Shown here piece by piece: positions 9,111 to 17,274 of a stretch of 64,000 bases of DNA (position 1 is the first letter of the stretch; each line of letters starts with the position of its first letter). This DNA comes from Nocardiopsis suaedae (GTDB lineage: Bacteria > Actinomycetota > Actinomycetes > Streptosporangiales > Streptosporangiaceae). The notes below the pieces were generated by a model. The model worked only from the letters and a program-made list of their open reading frames with translations, did no database searches and had not been told where the DNA came from. The stretch is from contig NZ_JAQFWP010000018.1 of assembly GCF_027706745.1 (NCBI RefSeq), positions 34,128 through 98,127 on the forward strand, written 5' to 3'. Made by a program: the position numbers and the translations under genes.

Positions 9111-9132
9111 GCCGGCCGGAGCACACGGGGGA

Positions 9133-9168
9133 GCGGCGGACCGGGGGTGTGGGCCTCCGGTCCGCCGC
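9133..9168 (+). terminator. Terminator hairpin after the HtrA-like gene
   Basis: Perfect 12-bp arms GCGGCGGACCGG and CCGGTCCGCCGC separated by 12 bases, starting 23 bases after the protease stop codon. No T-tract follows. Confidence 0.6.
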
Positions 9169-9593
9169 GTGCGGGCGGGCGCCGCCTCCCGGGAGGCCCC
9201 GGCCCGCGCCAACACCGAATGACGAATGGGCGAGCGGAAAGCGAAGATCCGACCGATCCGTCGCCCTAGGGGAAACTTTTTCCGCGTGCCGTGCGTTTGA
9301 CCTCTCCGAAGGGGGCGATAACCCCTTCCACGGGGGTACGGCCGGTTTCGGTCGTCGGCGGCGACCTGCGGATTCCTTCCTCATCCGCAGTCGCCGCCCA
9401 CTGTTTTCCGCGGGTTCGCCGTGAATGCCCGCGGGCGCGGGTAAACAGTCGGCAACATGGGCGCCGAACCGGGGCCGCGCGGCGGACCGCCCGGAGTATC
9501 GTCCCCGGGACCACCCGGGTTCGGGCCGTCCTGGCGGTCAGGGGCCCGGCCCGTCCGGCTTGCGCGCCCGCGCACACCCCCAGGAGGGCCGAG
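9169..9593. other. Intergenic region upstream of the glycosyltransferase gene
   Basis: About 425 bases with a locally lower GC content between 9215 and 9330 (CACCGAATGACGAATG, GGGAAACTTTTTCC). It presumably contains the promoter of the glycosyltransferase gene. A TTGACC at about 9298 and a GATAAC at 9318 are only 14 bases apart, too close for a standard promoter. In-frame sequence upstream of the glycosyltransferase ATG shows no coding character. Confidence 0.35.
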
Positions 9594-10856
9594 ATGGCCG
9601 CACTCGCATCCGCCGCCACCCGCGAGCAGCCTCCCGAACCGCGTTCCGACCCCCGTCCCGAGCGCCTGCGCGTGCTCATCGGCACCGACACCTACCCGCC
9701 CGACGTCAACGGCGCCGCCTACTTCACCGCCCGCCTCGCCCGCGGCCTGGCCGCGCGCGGGCACGAGGTGCACGTGGTGTGCCAGTCCCCGGACGGCCCA
9801 CCGCACACCGCCCGCGTGGACGGGGTGGTGGAGCACCGGCTGCGCTCGATGTCCTCGCTGGTCCACGAGACCGTGCGGCTGGCCCTGCCGCCGGGCGCCC
9901 CCGGCCACCTCGACCGGCTGATCCGGCGGGTGCGCCCGCACGCGGTGCACGTCCAGAACCACTTCCTCGTCGGCCGCCTGCTCATCTCCGCCGCCCGGCG
10001 CCACCGGGTGCCGCTCGTGGCCACCAACCACTTCATGCCGGAGAACCTGTTCAACTACCTGTTCGTGCCCGAGGCGCTGCGCCGCCCCGTGGGCCGCGTC
10101 GCCTGGCGCGACTTCCGCCGGGCGCTGCAGGGGGCCGAGCACGTCACCACGCCCACCCCCACCGCCGCCCAGCTCCTCCTCGACCAGGGGTTCGCCCGCC
10201 CGGTGGAGGCCGTCTCCTGCGGCATCGACCTGCGCCGCTTCCACCCGCCGGGCGACGGCGCGCCCCGTGCCGACCTTCGGGAGCGGCTCGGCATCCCGGA
10301 CCGGCCCACCTTCGCCTTCGTCGGGCGCCTCGACGAGGAGAAGCGCATCGTCGACCTGGTCCGCGCGGTACGGCGGACCACCGTCGACGGCGCGCAGCTC
10401 GTGCTGGCCGGGACCGGCGCCCAGCGGGGCGCCCTGGAGCGCCTGGCCGAGGAGGAGGGCGTGGCCGACCGGGTGCGCTTCCTCGGCTTCGTGCCGCACG
10501 GGGACCTGCCGCTGGTGTACCGGGCGGCGGACGTGTTCGCGATCGCCGGGATAGCGGAGCTGCAGTCGATCGCCACCCTGGAGGCGATGGCCAGCGGGCT
10601 GCCGGTGGTGGCCGCCGAGGCGATGGCCCTGCCGCACCTGGTGGAGCAGGGCCGCAACGGCTACCTCTACGAGCCGGGCAGCCCCGACGACCTCGCCAAG
10701 TACCTGAGCGCCATCCTCGCCTCCCCCGAGGAGCGGTCCCGGATGGGGGCGGAGAGCCGCGCGATGGCCGCCCGGCACGACCACGAGCGCTCGCTGGACC
10801 GCTTCGAGCGGATCTACGCCGACGTGGCGCTGAGGTCGTCGCTGCGCGGCGGCTGA
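9594..10856 (+). CDS. GT4-family glycosyltransferase
   Basis: 420 residues with the GT-B double Rossmann fold. The N-terminal domain starts at about residue 24 with LRVLIGTDTYPPDVNGAAYF and contains the GL(A/K)xRGHEVHVV element; the C-terminal domain holds FAFVGRLDEEKRI and the E-x7-E pair in AELQSIATLEAMASGLPVV, which binds the nucleotide-sugar. Such enzymes transfer hexoses to lipid or glycan acceptors; phosphatidylinositol mannosyltransferase-like or glycolipid synthase roles are possible, but donor and acceptor cannot be told from sequence. The ATG at 9594 has AGGAGGG upstream; longer in-frame starts are not coding-like. Its 3' end overlaps the convergent DMT permease gene by 43 bases. 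Confidence 0.85.
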   Translation: MAALASAATREQPPEPRSDPRPERLRVLIGTDTYPPDVNGAAYFTARLARGLAARGHEVHVVCQSPDGPPHTARVDGVVEHRLRSMSSLVHETVRLALPPGAPGHLDRLIRRVRPHAVHVQNHFLVGRLLISAARRHRVPLVATNHFMPENLFNYLFVPEALRRPVGRVAWRDFRRALQGAEHVTTPTPTAAQLLLDQGFARPVEAVSCGIDLRRFHPPGDGAPRADLRERLGIPDRPTFAFVGRLDEEKRIVDLVRAVRRTTVDGAQLVLAGTGAQRGALERLAEEEGVADRVRFLGFVPHGDLPLVYRAADVFAIAGIAELQSIATLEAMASGLPVVAAEAMALPHLVEQGRNGYLYEPGSPDDLAKYLSAILASPEERSRMGAESRAMAARHDHERSLDRFERIYADVALRSSLRGG

Positions 10857-11707
10857 CCGGCGCGGGCGGGCCGCTGCGGGCCGGAGGCGCGGGCCAGCGT
10901 CACCACCCCCGCGGCGCCCAGCACCGCCGCTCCGGCCGCGATCGCGGCGTGCGCGGGGTCGGTGGGCAGGCGCTCGCCGAAGTAGGCCACGCCGATGACG
11001 GTGGCGGCGATCGGGTCGCTGAGCATCAGGGTGGCGTAGGCCAGGGTGAAGTGGTCGGTGCGGTAGGCGTTCTGCATGATCAGCCCGCCGGTGAGGCCGA
11101 TGCCGACGGCCACGGCGGTCATCGGCTGCACCGCCGCCGTCGGGTCGGCCAGCGCGGCGATGCCGATCACCCGGCCGAAGGCCGACGTGGCGGCGTAGGC
11201 GATGCCGCTGGCCAGCGCGAAGGAGCCGGCCCGCAGGGCGCCGCGCCGGGTGCGTCCCACCGCCACACACAGCGCCATGGCCCCGCCCGCGATCACGGCG
11301 ATCTCGGTCAGGCCCATCGCGTCGGGGGCGCTGCCCTGGGCGTGCGGGACGGTGGTGAGGAGTCCGGCCAGGGCGAGGCTGACCGCCAGGGACCCCAGGA
11401 CCTGCGCGGGGCTGGGGCGGCGCCGCCGGAAGACGGCGGAGAGCACCACGGCGAAGAGCAGGCCGGTGATGCCGATCGGCTGGATCACCACCAGGGGCGC
11501 CTGGGTGAGCGCCCACAGGTGCGCGACGATGCCGGCCATCGTCAGGAGGGTGCCGAGCCACCACAGGGGCATCCGCAGCAGCGCGCGCAGCAGGGCGAGC
11601 TGGCCGATGCCCCGGATGGGGGCGGTCAGCAGCGCACGGTCGTGCACGGCGGCGCCGGCGGCGACGGAGAACGCCCCGGACAGCGCCACGGCGACGGCCC
11701 ACGTCAT
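10814..11707 (-). CDS. DMT superfamily (EamA-like) permease
   Basis: 297 residues with about ten hydrophobic segments in two five-helix repeats, the hallmark of drug/metabolite transporters (for example residues 52-72 LGTLLTMAGIVAHLWALTQ and 78-94 in the first repeat; LTGGLIMQNAYRTDHFTLAY in the second). The cytoplasmic tail is Arg/Pro-rich. Substrate unknown; family members export amino acids, nucleotides or drugs. The gene is convergent with the glycosyltransferase and its last 43 bases are antisense to that gene. Confidence 0.75.
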   Translation of the reverse strand: MTWAVAVALSGAFSVAAGAAVHDRALLTAPIRGIGQLALLRALLRMPLWWLGTLLTMAGIVAHLWALTQAPLVVIQPIGITGLLFAVVLSAVFRRRRPSPAQVLGSLAVSLALAGLLTTVPHAQGSAPDAMGLTEIAVIAGGAMALCVAVGRTRRGALRAGSFALASGIAYAATSAFGRVIGIAALADPTAAVQPMTAVAVGIGLTGGLIMQNAYRTDHFTLAYATLMLSDPIAATVIGVAYFGERLPTDPAHAAIAAGAAVLGAAGVVTLARASGPQRPARAGQPPRSDDLSATSA

Positions 11708-11992
11708 CGATCCCGCCCTTCGTGTCCGGGTGCCCGTCGGCGTGCGGCGCCCGCCCGAGCGGGCCGGAGTCCGGCCGCGGGGCCGCGTCGCACCGCCTCA
11801 TCACCGCCCCGCGCCGCCGGGTGGACCTGAGGAGGCTGGGCGGGGGACGCCGTGCAGACGGGGGCGTGACGAGGTTACTGCAGAGCACGGACCCGCGTGT
11901 GCACCGAGGGGGCGGATCGGGCCCGGAGCGGGGCGGGGGAGGGGGAGTGAGATGCGCTACATTCCGGCAGGGCCGGCGGACGCCGTCCCCCC

Positions 11993-13423
11993 TCAGCGCT
12001 CCACGGTCGGCAGCGTGAACCCGATGACCGCCCCGCCCCCCTCGCGGTTCGCCGCGAACACCGTTCCTCCCTGAGCGTGCACGATCTCCTTCACCATGGA
12101 CAGGCCCAGCCCCGACCCCGGCAGCGCGCGGGCGGCGTCGGACCGGTAGAACCGCTCGAAGACGTGCTCCACCTCCTCCGGGGCGATCCCCGGGCCCCGG
12201 TCGCGCACCTCCACCCGGCCGTCCCGGACCACGATCTCGATCGGTCCGCCGCTCTCCGCGTCGAACTTCGTGGCGTTCTCCACAGGGTTGGACAGCGCGC
12301 GCTCCAGCGCCGTCGGGCGCCCGTGCACCGTGCTCCCGTCGGCGTCGACCACCACCTCCCGGCCCGTCCGCCGCCGCACCCGGTCGGCCACGCGCTCGGC
12401 CAGCGGCCCCAGCTCCACGTCCGCGGGCGCCTCGTCCTCGCGGGTCCCGGTCGCCAGCTGCACCAGCTCGTCCACGAGCTTGGACAGCTCCCGCGTCTCG
12501 CCTTGGAGGTCGTCGACGAGCCGCTGCTGGGCGTCGGACCCCAGCCGGTCGAACGAGCGCATCACGCTGACGTTGGTGCGCAGGCTGGTCAGCGGGGTGC
12601 GCAGCTCGTGCGAGGCGTTCTGCACCAGGCGCCGCTGCTCGGCCTCGGCCCCCGCCAGCCGGGTCAGCATCGCGTTGAACGCCCGCCCGAGCCGCCCGAC
12701 CTCGTCCGGGGACGCACCGCCCTCCGGCGCCACCAGGTCCAGGCGCCCCGTCGTGCGCACCTGCTCGGCGGTGTCGGTCAGGCGCACCAGCCGCTTGGTG
12801 ACCCGCCGCGCCAGCAGCCACCCGGCACCGGCGGCGACCGCCAGCACCCCCACGCCCACCACGGTGATCTGCAGCGCGAGCACGTCCAGCATCCGCTCCA
12901 TCGGGGAGAGGCGCTGGCCGATCTGGATCGCGCCGCGCCCGCCGCCCAGGGACACCGTCGCGATCCGGTAGTCCTCCCCGTCGGCGGTGTCCTCGCGGGT
13001 GTGCACGATCCCGGCCTTCCGCTCGGCCGCCACCGCCCGGTCGTCGTCGCGCACCGGCAGCACCTCGATCGACCGGTCGGCCCCGATCGGGACCGCCACC
13101 GAGCCGCTGGGCGTGACGCCCTGGTAGGTGAAGTCGTCCGAGTGCAGGAAGGTGAGCGTCTGGCGGGCGTCCAGCTCCGCGGTGGGGCGGCTGACGTCGT
13201 CGGCCAGCCGCTGGGCGGTGGCCTGGAACTGCTCCTTGGCGTCGCTGCGGATCAGCACCGATGCCGTGCTGTAGGCCAGGGTCCCGGTGAGCAGGCTGGC
13301 GGCGGCGGCCACCACGGCGAAGGCCACCGCGAACTTGGTGCCCAGCCGCCACCGCTCCGGCGAGGCCGCGTACCGGGCGAGCACCGCCGCGCGCCGCCTG
13401 AGGACCGCCGGCCGCCCGCGCAT
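11993..13423 (-). CDS. Sensor histidine kinase, MprB-like
   Basis: 476 residues. Membrane helices at about 29-50 and 172-195 flank an extracytoplasmic sensor of some 120 residues, followed by a HAMP linker (LLARRVTKRLVRLTDTAEQ), the dimerisation/phosphoacceptor box QNASHELRTPLTSLRTN (His near 255) and an HATPase domain with NPVENATKF (N box), VRDRGPGI (G1) and GSGLGLSMVKEIV (G2). In MprB-type kinases the N box is usually N-L-x-x-N-A; here it reads NPVENATKF. The gene lies 4 bases downstream of the response regulator, so the two are one operon. Together with the HtrA-like protease 3 kb away this resembles the mycobacterial mprA-mprB-pepD envelope stress module. Confidence 0.88.
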   Translation of the reverse strand: MRGRPAVLRRRAAVLARYAASPERWRLGTKFAVAFAVVAAAASLLTGTLAYSTASVLIRSDAKEQFQATAQRLADDVSRPTAELDARQTLTFLHSDDFTYQGVTPSGSVAVPIGADRSIEVLPVRDDDRAVAAERKAGIVHTREDTADGEDYRIATVSLGGGRGAIQIGQRLSPMERMLDVLALQITVVGVGVLAVAAGAGWLLARRVTKRLVRLTDTAEQVRTTGRLDLVAPEGGASPDEVGRLGRAFNAMLTRLAGAEAEQRRLVQNASHELRTPLTSLRTNVSVMRSFDRLGSDAQQRLVDDLQGETRELSKLVDELVQLATGTREDEAPADVELGPLAERVADRVRRRTGREVVVDADGSTVHGRPTALERALSNPVENATKFDAESGGPIEIVVRDGRVEVRDRGPGIAPEEVEHVFERFYRSDAARALPGSGLGLSMVKEIVHAQGGTVFAANREGGGAVIGFTLPTVER

Positions 13424-13427
13424 CCGC

Positions 13428-14159
13428 TCAGCCCTCCTGGGGGCGCAGCGTGTAGCCCACCCCGCGCACCGTCTGGATCAGCGGCGGCGCGTCCGGCGCG
13501 TCCAGCTTGCGCCGCAGGTAGCTGATGTAGACGGCGAGGTTCTTGGAGTCCGGCCCGAAGTCGTACCCCCAGATGCGGTCGTAGATGGTGGGGTGGTCGA
13601 GCACGATCCCGGCGTTGCGGGCCAGCAGCTCCAGCAGGTCGAACTCGGTCTTGGACAGCTCCACCTCGCGCCCCGCCCGCCAGACGCGCCGCGCCGCCGG
13701 GTCCAGCCGCAGGTCGCCGGCCTGCAGAACCGGCTCGGGGCGCTCGCCGTCGTCGGCGGAGGCGGGGCCGGCGCGGCGCAGCAGCGCCCGGATGCGCGCC
13801 ATCAGCTCCTCCAGCTCGAAGGGCTTGGGCAGGTAGTCGTCGGCGCCCGCGTCGAGCCCGGCCACCCGGTCGGAGGTCTCCACCCGCGCGGTCAGCATGA
13901 GGATGGGCCGCCGGTCGCCCTCGGCGCGCAGCACCCGGGTCACGCCCAGCCCGTCGACGCCGGGCATCATCACGTCGAGCACCAGCAGGTCCACCGGTTC
14001 GGCGTGGGCGGCGGTGAGCGCCTGCACGCCGTCCTCGGCGGTCAGCACCTCGTAGCCCTCCAGCATGAGGGCGCGTTCCAGGGACTCGCGGATGGCGCGG
14101 TCGTCGTCGGCGAGGAGCACGCGACCGGCGGGGGCACTGGCGGACGTCATGGAGGACAT
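13428..14159 (-). CDS. OmpR/PhoB-family response regulator, MprA-like
   Basis: 243 residues. Receiver domain about 13-128 with acidic pocket LLADDDRAI, phosphoacceptor Asp in LLVLDVMMPGVDG (near 58), Thr in MLTARVE and Lys in YLPKPFELEEL. The C-terminal winged helix (about 148-240) includes LSKTEFDLLELLARN, the recognition helix region and IQTVRGVGYTLRP. It should bind DNA as a dimer after phosphorylation by the kinase encoded 4 bases downstream. ATG at 14159 was used; an in-frame ATG three codons later is an alternative. Divergent from the universal stress protein gene. Confidence 0.9.
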   Translation of the reverse strand: MSSMTSASAPAGRVLLADDDRAIRESLERALMLEGYEVLTAEDGVQALTAAHAEPVDLLVLDVMMPGVDGLGVTRVLRAEGDRRPILMLTARVETSDRVAGLDAGADDYLPKPFELEELMARIRALLRRAGPASADDGERPEPVLQAGDLRLDPAARRVWRAGREVELSKTEFDLLELLARNAGIVLDHPTIYDRIWGYDFGPDSKNLAVYISYLRRKLDAPDAPPLIQTVRGVGYTLRPQEG

Positions 14160-14264
14160 GGTCGCCCATCCGGGTGAGACGACGGTAAGAGGACACGGCC
14201 GCCGCGCCGCGGTGAGCAGGAGGGGTGACGGACGGGACGTCCTTCGGCCCGGCTGTTCCGGGGC

Positions 14265-14288
14265 CCACCGGGGTAGGTACCCCGGTGG
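14265..14288. promoter_or_regulatory. 24-bp palindrome in the regulator/usp divergent region
   Basis: Perfect 11-bp arms CCACCGGGGTA and TACCCCGGTGG around a GG dinucleotide, between the divergent MprA-like and universal stress protein genes (106 and 78 bases from their starts). It could be an operator for the adjacent regulator or an RNA hairpin in the usp leader. Confidence 0.4.
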
Positions 14289-14365
14289 CCGCCCGCGTCG
14301 GGGCGGTGCGGCCGTGCAGGACGACGGGGGACCCGACCGGCTCGACGGAGAGCGAGGCAGGCGAT

Positions 14366-15289
14366 ATGGACACCGGAGAGGACCCGCGCTGGGTGGTCGT
14401 CGGTGTGGACGGTTCCGACTCCAGCCGGTACGCGCTGGAATGGTCGGCCAATCAGGCGATGACCTACGGACTGGGCGTCCGCATCGTCACCGCCGTGTGG
14501 CCGCCGGACTCCGAGGGGCCGTTCGGCGAGCTGATCCACCGGGGCGGGGGCGGCGCGGACGGCGACGACGAGGAGTCGCCGCGGCGGCACGACGCCCGCG
14601 CGCTGCTGGCGTACGCGCGGGACTGGGTGCTCCGGCTGTTCCCGGAGCTGTCGGTGGAGACCCGTGAGGTCGAGGAGCGTCCGGCGCAGGCCCTGCTGGA
14701 GGCCGCCTCGGAGCCCGGTGCGGCCTGCGTGGTCGTGGGGTCGCGCGGGCTCGGCGGGCTCGCCTCGGCCTTCGTGGGGTCGGTGGGGGTGGAGCTGGCG
14801 GCCAAGTCGCCGGTGCCCACGGTGGTGCTGCCCAAGCACCACGAGACCGCCGAGGGGCGGCGCGGGCGGATCGTCGTGGGCGTGGACGGCTCCGAGACCG
14901 GTGGCCGGGCGCTGGCGTTCGCGTTCCGCCAGGCCGAGCGGAGCGGGTCGGAGGTGGTGGCGATCTGCGCCTGGCAGCCGATGGCGGCGTTCGCCTCGTC
15001 GGTGGGGCCGGTGCCGCCGGAGGCCTTCGACGACGAGGCGGTGGAGGCGGCGGCGCGCCGCACCGCCGAGGCCGCCATGGAGGACCTGCGCGCGCAGCAC
15101 CCCAAGGTGGTGGTGGACCTGCGCACGGTGCGGGCGCACCCGGTGGTGGCGCTGCTGGAGGAGGCGTCCCCGGCCGACCTGGTCGTCGTGGGCTCGCGGG
15201 GCAGGGGAGGCTTCCGGGGGCTGCTGCTGGGCTCGGTGAGCCAGTCCGTCCTCCACGGGGCGCACGGCCCGGTGGTCGTGGTGCGCTGA
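14366..15289 (+). CDS. Tandem universal stress protein
   Basis: 307 residues with two UspA domains (about 8-155 and 166-307). Each carries the nucleotide-binding pattern: VVVGVDGSDSS at the first strand and G-x2-G-x9-G(S/T) near the end of each domain (VVGSRGLGGLASAFVGSVG and VVGSRGRGGFRGLLLGSVS). This is the ATP-binding Usp type, as in mycobacterial and Streptomyces two-domain members induced by hypoxia or stress. I used the ATG at 14366, nine bases before which lies GAGGCAGG; upstream in-frame residues are Pro/Gly-rich and unlike Usp proteins. Divergent from the MprA-like regulator. Confidence 0.88.
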   Translation: MDTGEDPRWVVVGVDGSDSSRYALEWSANQAMTYGLGVRIVTAVWPPDSEGPFGELIHRGGGGADGDDEESPRRHDARALLAYARDWVLRLFPELSVETREVEERPAQALLEAASEPGAACVVVGSRGLGGLASAFVGSVGVELAAKSPVPTVVLPKHHETAEGRRGRIVVGVDGSETGGRALAFAFRQAERSGSEVVAICAWQPMAAFASSVGPVPPEAFDDEAVEAAARRTAEAAMEDLRAQHPKVVVDLRTVRAHPVVALLEEASPADLVVVGSRGRGGFRGLLLGSVSQSVLHGAHGPVVVVR

Positions 15290-15372
15290 CACCGTGGGAG
15301 GCGGACACCGTCCGAGGGGGAAGGGCCCCTTGACCGCGTGCCCGGGGGCGCGGTTCACTGGCCGTCGACGAT

Positions 15373-15388
15373 TACCGACCGGTTGGTA
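15373..15388. promoter_or_regulatory. TetR-type operator upstream of the quinone oxidoreductase gene
   Basis: TACCGACCGGTTGGTA, a 16-bp inverted repeat with a single mismatched pair, centred 33 bases before the GTG start. The ACCGACCGGT(C/T)GGT pattern is a common site for TetR/AcrR regulators of lipid and quinone metabolism in actinobacteria. No TetR gene is adjacent, so the regulator acts in trans. Confidence 0.6.
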
Positions 15389-15412
15389 TCCCCCGAGAAG
15401 GCGGAGGCGGCA

Positions 15413-16402
15413 GTGAAGGCGTTGCGCGTACACGGTCCCGGCGAGCCCGAGGACGTCCTGCGGGTGGAGGAGACCCCCCGCCCCGAGCCCGCAGAAGGGC
15501 AGGTCCTCGTCCGTGTGCGCTCCGCCGCCGTCAACTTCCCCGACGCCCTGCTGTGCCGCGGCACCTACCAGGTCAAGCCCGACCCGCCGTTCACCCCGGG
15601 CGTGGAGCTGTGCGGCGAGGTCGTCCAGGCGGGCCCCGGGACCGGCGCCCCGCCCGCCGGGACCCGTGTCCTCGGCGGCGCCGCCCTCCCCGACGGGGCC
15701 TTCGCCGAGTACGCCCTCATGCCCGCCGACGCGGTCTTCCCCGCCCCCGACTCCCTCGGCGACGACGAGGCCGCCTCCCTCTTCATCGGCTACCAGACCG
15801 GCTGGTTCGCCCTGCACCGCCGGGCCGCCCTGCAGCCCGGCGAGACCGTCCTGGTCCACGCCGCGGCCGGGGGCGTGGGCAGCGCCGCCGTGCAGCTCGC
15901 CAAGGCCGCCGGCGCCCGGGTCATCGGCGTGGCCGGGGGCCCGGACAAGGCCCGCGTCGCCGCCGAGCTCGGCGCCGACGTCGTGGTCGACCGGCGCGCG
16001 GAGGACTTCGTCGAGGTCGTCAAGGCCCAGACCGGCGGACGCGGCGCCGACGTGGTCTTCGACCCGGTCGGCGGCGACTCCTTCGCCCGCTCCACCAAGT
16101 GCATCGCCTTCGAGGGCCGGATCGTCATCATCGGGTTCGCCTCCGGGACCATCCCCGAGCAGGCGCTCAACCACGTGCTGATCAAGAACTACTCGCTGCT
16201 GGGCCTGCACTGGGGCCTCTACCAGCGCCGCGCCCCCGAGCTGATCGGTGAGGCCCACCGCGGTCTCACCGAGCTCGCCGACAAGGGCCTGGTCAAGCCG
16301 CTGGTGAGCGAGCGCGTCGGGTTCGGCGGCCTGGCCGACGGGGTCCAGCGGCTCGCCGACGGGTCGACCGTCGGGCGCCTGGTCTTCTCCCCCTCCGCCT
16401 GA
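15413..16402 (+). CDS. NADPH:quinone oxidoreductase family protein (zinc-free MDR)
   Basis: 329 residues of the medium-chain dehydrogenase/reductase superfamily, quinone-oxidoreductase branch. The N-terminal GroES-like domain has PDALLCRGTYQVKPDPPFTPGVE but none of the catalytic or structural zinc cysteines. The Rossmann domain has VLVHAAAGGVGSAAVQLAKAAG (about residue 143; A-x-x-G-x-x-G NADPH motif) and DVVFDPVGGD. Such enzymes reduce quinones or enones at the expense of NADPH. The GTG at 15413 is preceded by GGAGG with 6-base spacing. An SDR gene follows after 35 bases on the same strand, probably in one operon, under the palindrome upstream. Confidence 0.85.
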   Translation: MKALRVHGPGEPEDVLRVEETPRPEPAEGQVLVRVRSAAVNFPDALLCRGTYQVKPDPPFTPGVELCGEVVQAGPGTGAPPAGTRVLGGAALPDGAFAEYALMPADAVFPAPDSLGDDEAASLFIGYQTGWFALHRRAALQPGETVLVHAAAGGVGSAAVQLAKAAGARVIGVAGGPDKARVAAELGADVVVDRRAEDFVEVVKAQTGGRGADVVFDPVGGDSFARSTKCIAFEGRIVIIGFASGTIPEQALNHVLIKNYSLLGLHWGLYQRRAPELIGEAHRGLTELADKGLVKPLVSERVGFGGLADGVQRLADGSTVGRLVFSPSA

Positions 16403-16437
16403 GCCCGCCCCACCCCCGACCCCCCTGAGGAGCCCCC

Positions 16438-17223
16438 GTGCCCGGACCCTTCTCCGTCCCCGGAACCAACGCGGTCGTCACCGGCGCGGCCGGAGGCATC
16501 GGCCGTGCCGTCGCCGCCCGGCTGCTCGCCGACGGCGCGGCGCACGTCGTCATCGCCGACCGGGACGCCGACCGCGCCCGCGCGGCCGCCGGCGGCCTCG
16601 GCCCCCGCGCGTCCTGGGAGGCGTTCGACGTCGCCGACGAGCAGGCCGTCGCCGCCGCCGTCGACCGCGTATGGGACCGGGCCGGGCCGGTCGACCTGTG
16701 GTGCTCCAACGCCGGTGTCGGCGCGGGCGAGGGCCTGGGCGACGACGCCGACTGGGACCTGTCCTGGCGGGTGCACGTCATGGCGCACGTCTACGCGGCG
16801 CGCGCGCTGTTCCCGCGGATGGCGGGGCGCGGCGGCCACTTCATGGTGACCGCGTCCGCCGCCGGACTGCTGACCAACCTCGACACCGCCCCCTACACGG
16901 TGACCAAGCACGGCGCGGTCGCACTGGCCGAGTGGCTGGCCATCCGCCACGCCGACGACGGCATCGGGGTGTCGTGCCTGTGCCCCCAGGGCGTGAACAC
17001 CGCCATGACCGCCGGGGACGGCGCCTCGGCCTCCACCCGCCTGGGCGGGGAGTACCTGGAGCCGGAGGACGTCGCCCAGGCGGTGGCGGCCGCCCTGCGC
17101 GACGGGCGGTTCCTGATCCTGCCGCATCCCGAGGCCGCCGACTACGAGCTCCGCCGCGCCCAGGACCGCGACCGCTGGCTCAAGGGCATGCGCAAGGCCT
17201 GGGCCAAGCTCAAGGGGGCCTGA
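16438..17223 (+). CDS. Short-chain dehydrogenase/reductase
   Basis: 261 residues, classical SDR. Cofactor motif VTGAAGGIG near residue 15, CSNAGVG near 91, catalytic Ser in VTASAAG near 137 and YTVTK (Tyr about 152, Lys 156). The Asp after the second strand (IADRD) suggests NAD(H) preference. GAGGAG precedes the GTG at 16438, 35 bases after the quinone oxidoreductase, so the two are likely cotranscribed. Substrate unknown; pairing with an MDR reductase fits fatty acid, polyketide-like or xenobiotic metabolism but nothing more specific is visible. Confidence 0.85.
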   Translation: MPGPFSVPGTNAVVTGAAGGIGRAVAARLLADGAAHVVIADRDADRARAAAGGLGPRASWEAFDVADEQAVAAAVDRVWDRAGPVDLWCSNAGVGAGEGLGDDADWDLSWRVHVMAHVYAARALFPRMAGRGGHFMVTASAAGLLTNLDTAPYTVTKHGAVALAEWLAIRHADDGIGVSCLCPQGVNTAMTAGDGASASTRLGGEYLEPEDVAQAVAAALRDGRFLILPHPEAADYELRRAQDRDRWLKGMRKAWAKLKGA

Positions 17224-17274
17224 GAGGGGACGGGCCCGGAAACCGGGGAATGACGGTCCCCGGAGGTGGTGCCC

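Noticed and set aside
14160..14365. DosR-like box upstream of the universal stress protein
   Set aside because: GGGAC and GGCCC are present around 14234-14250 but the spacing does not fit the DosR consensus.
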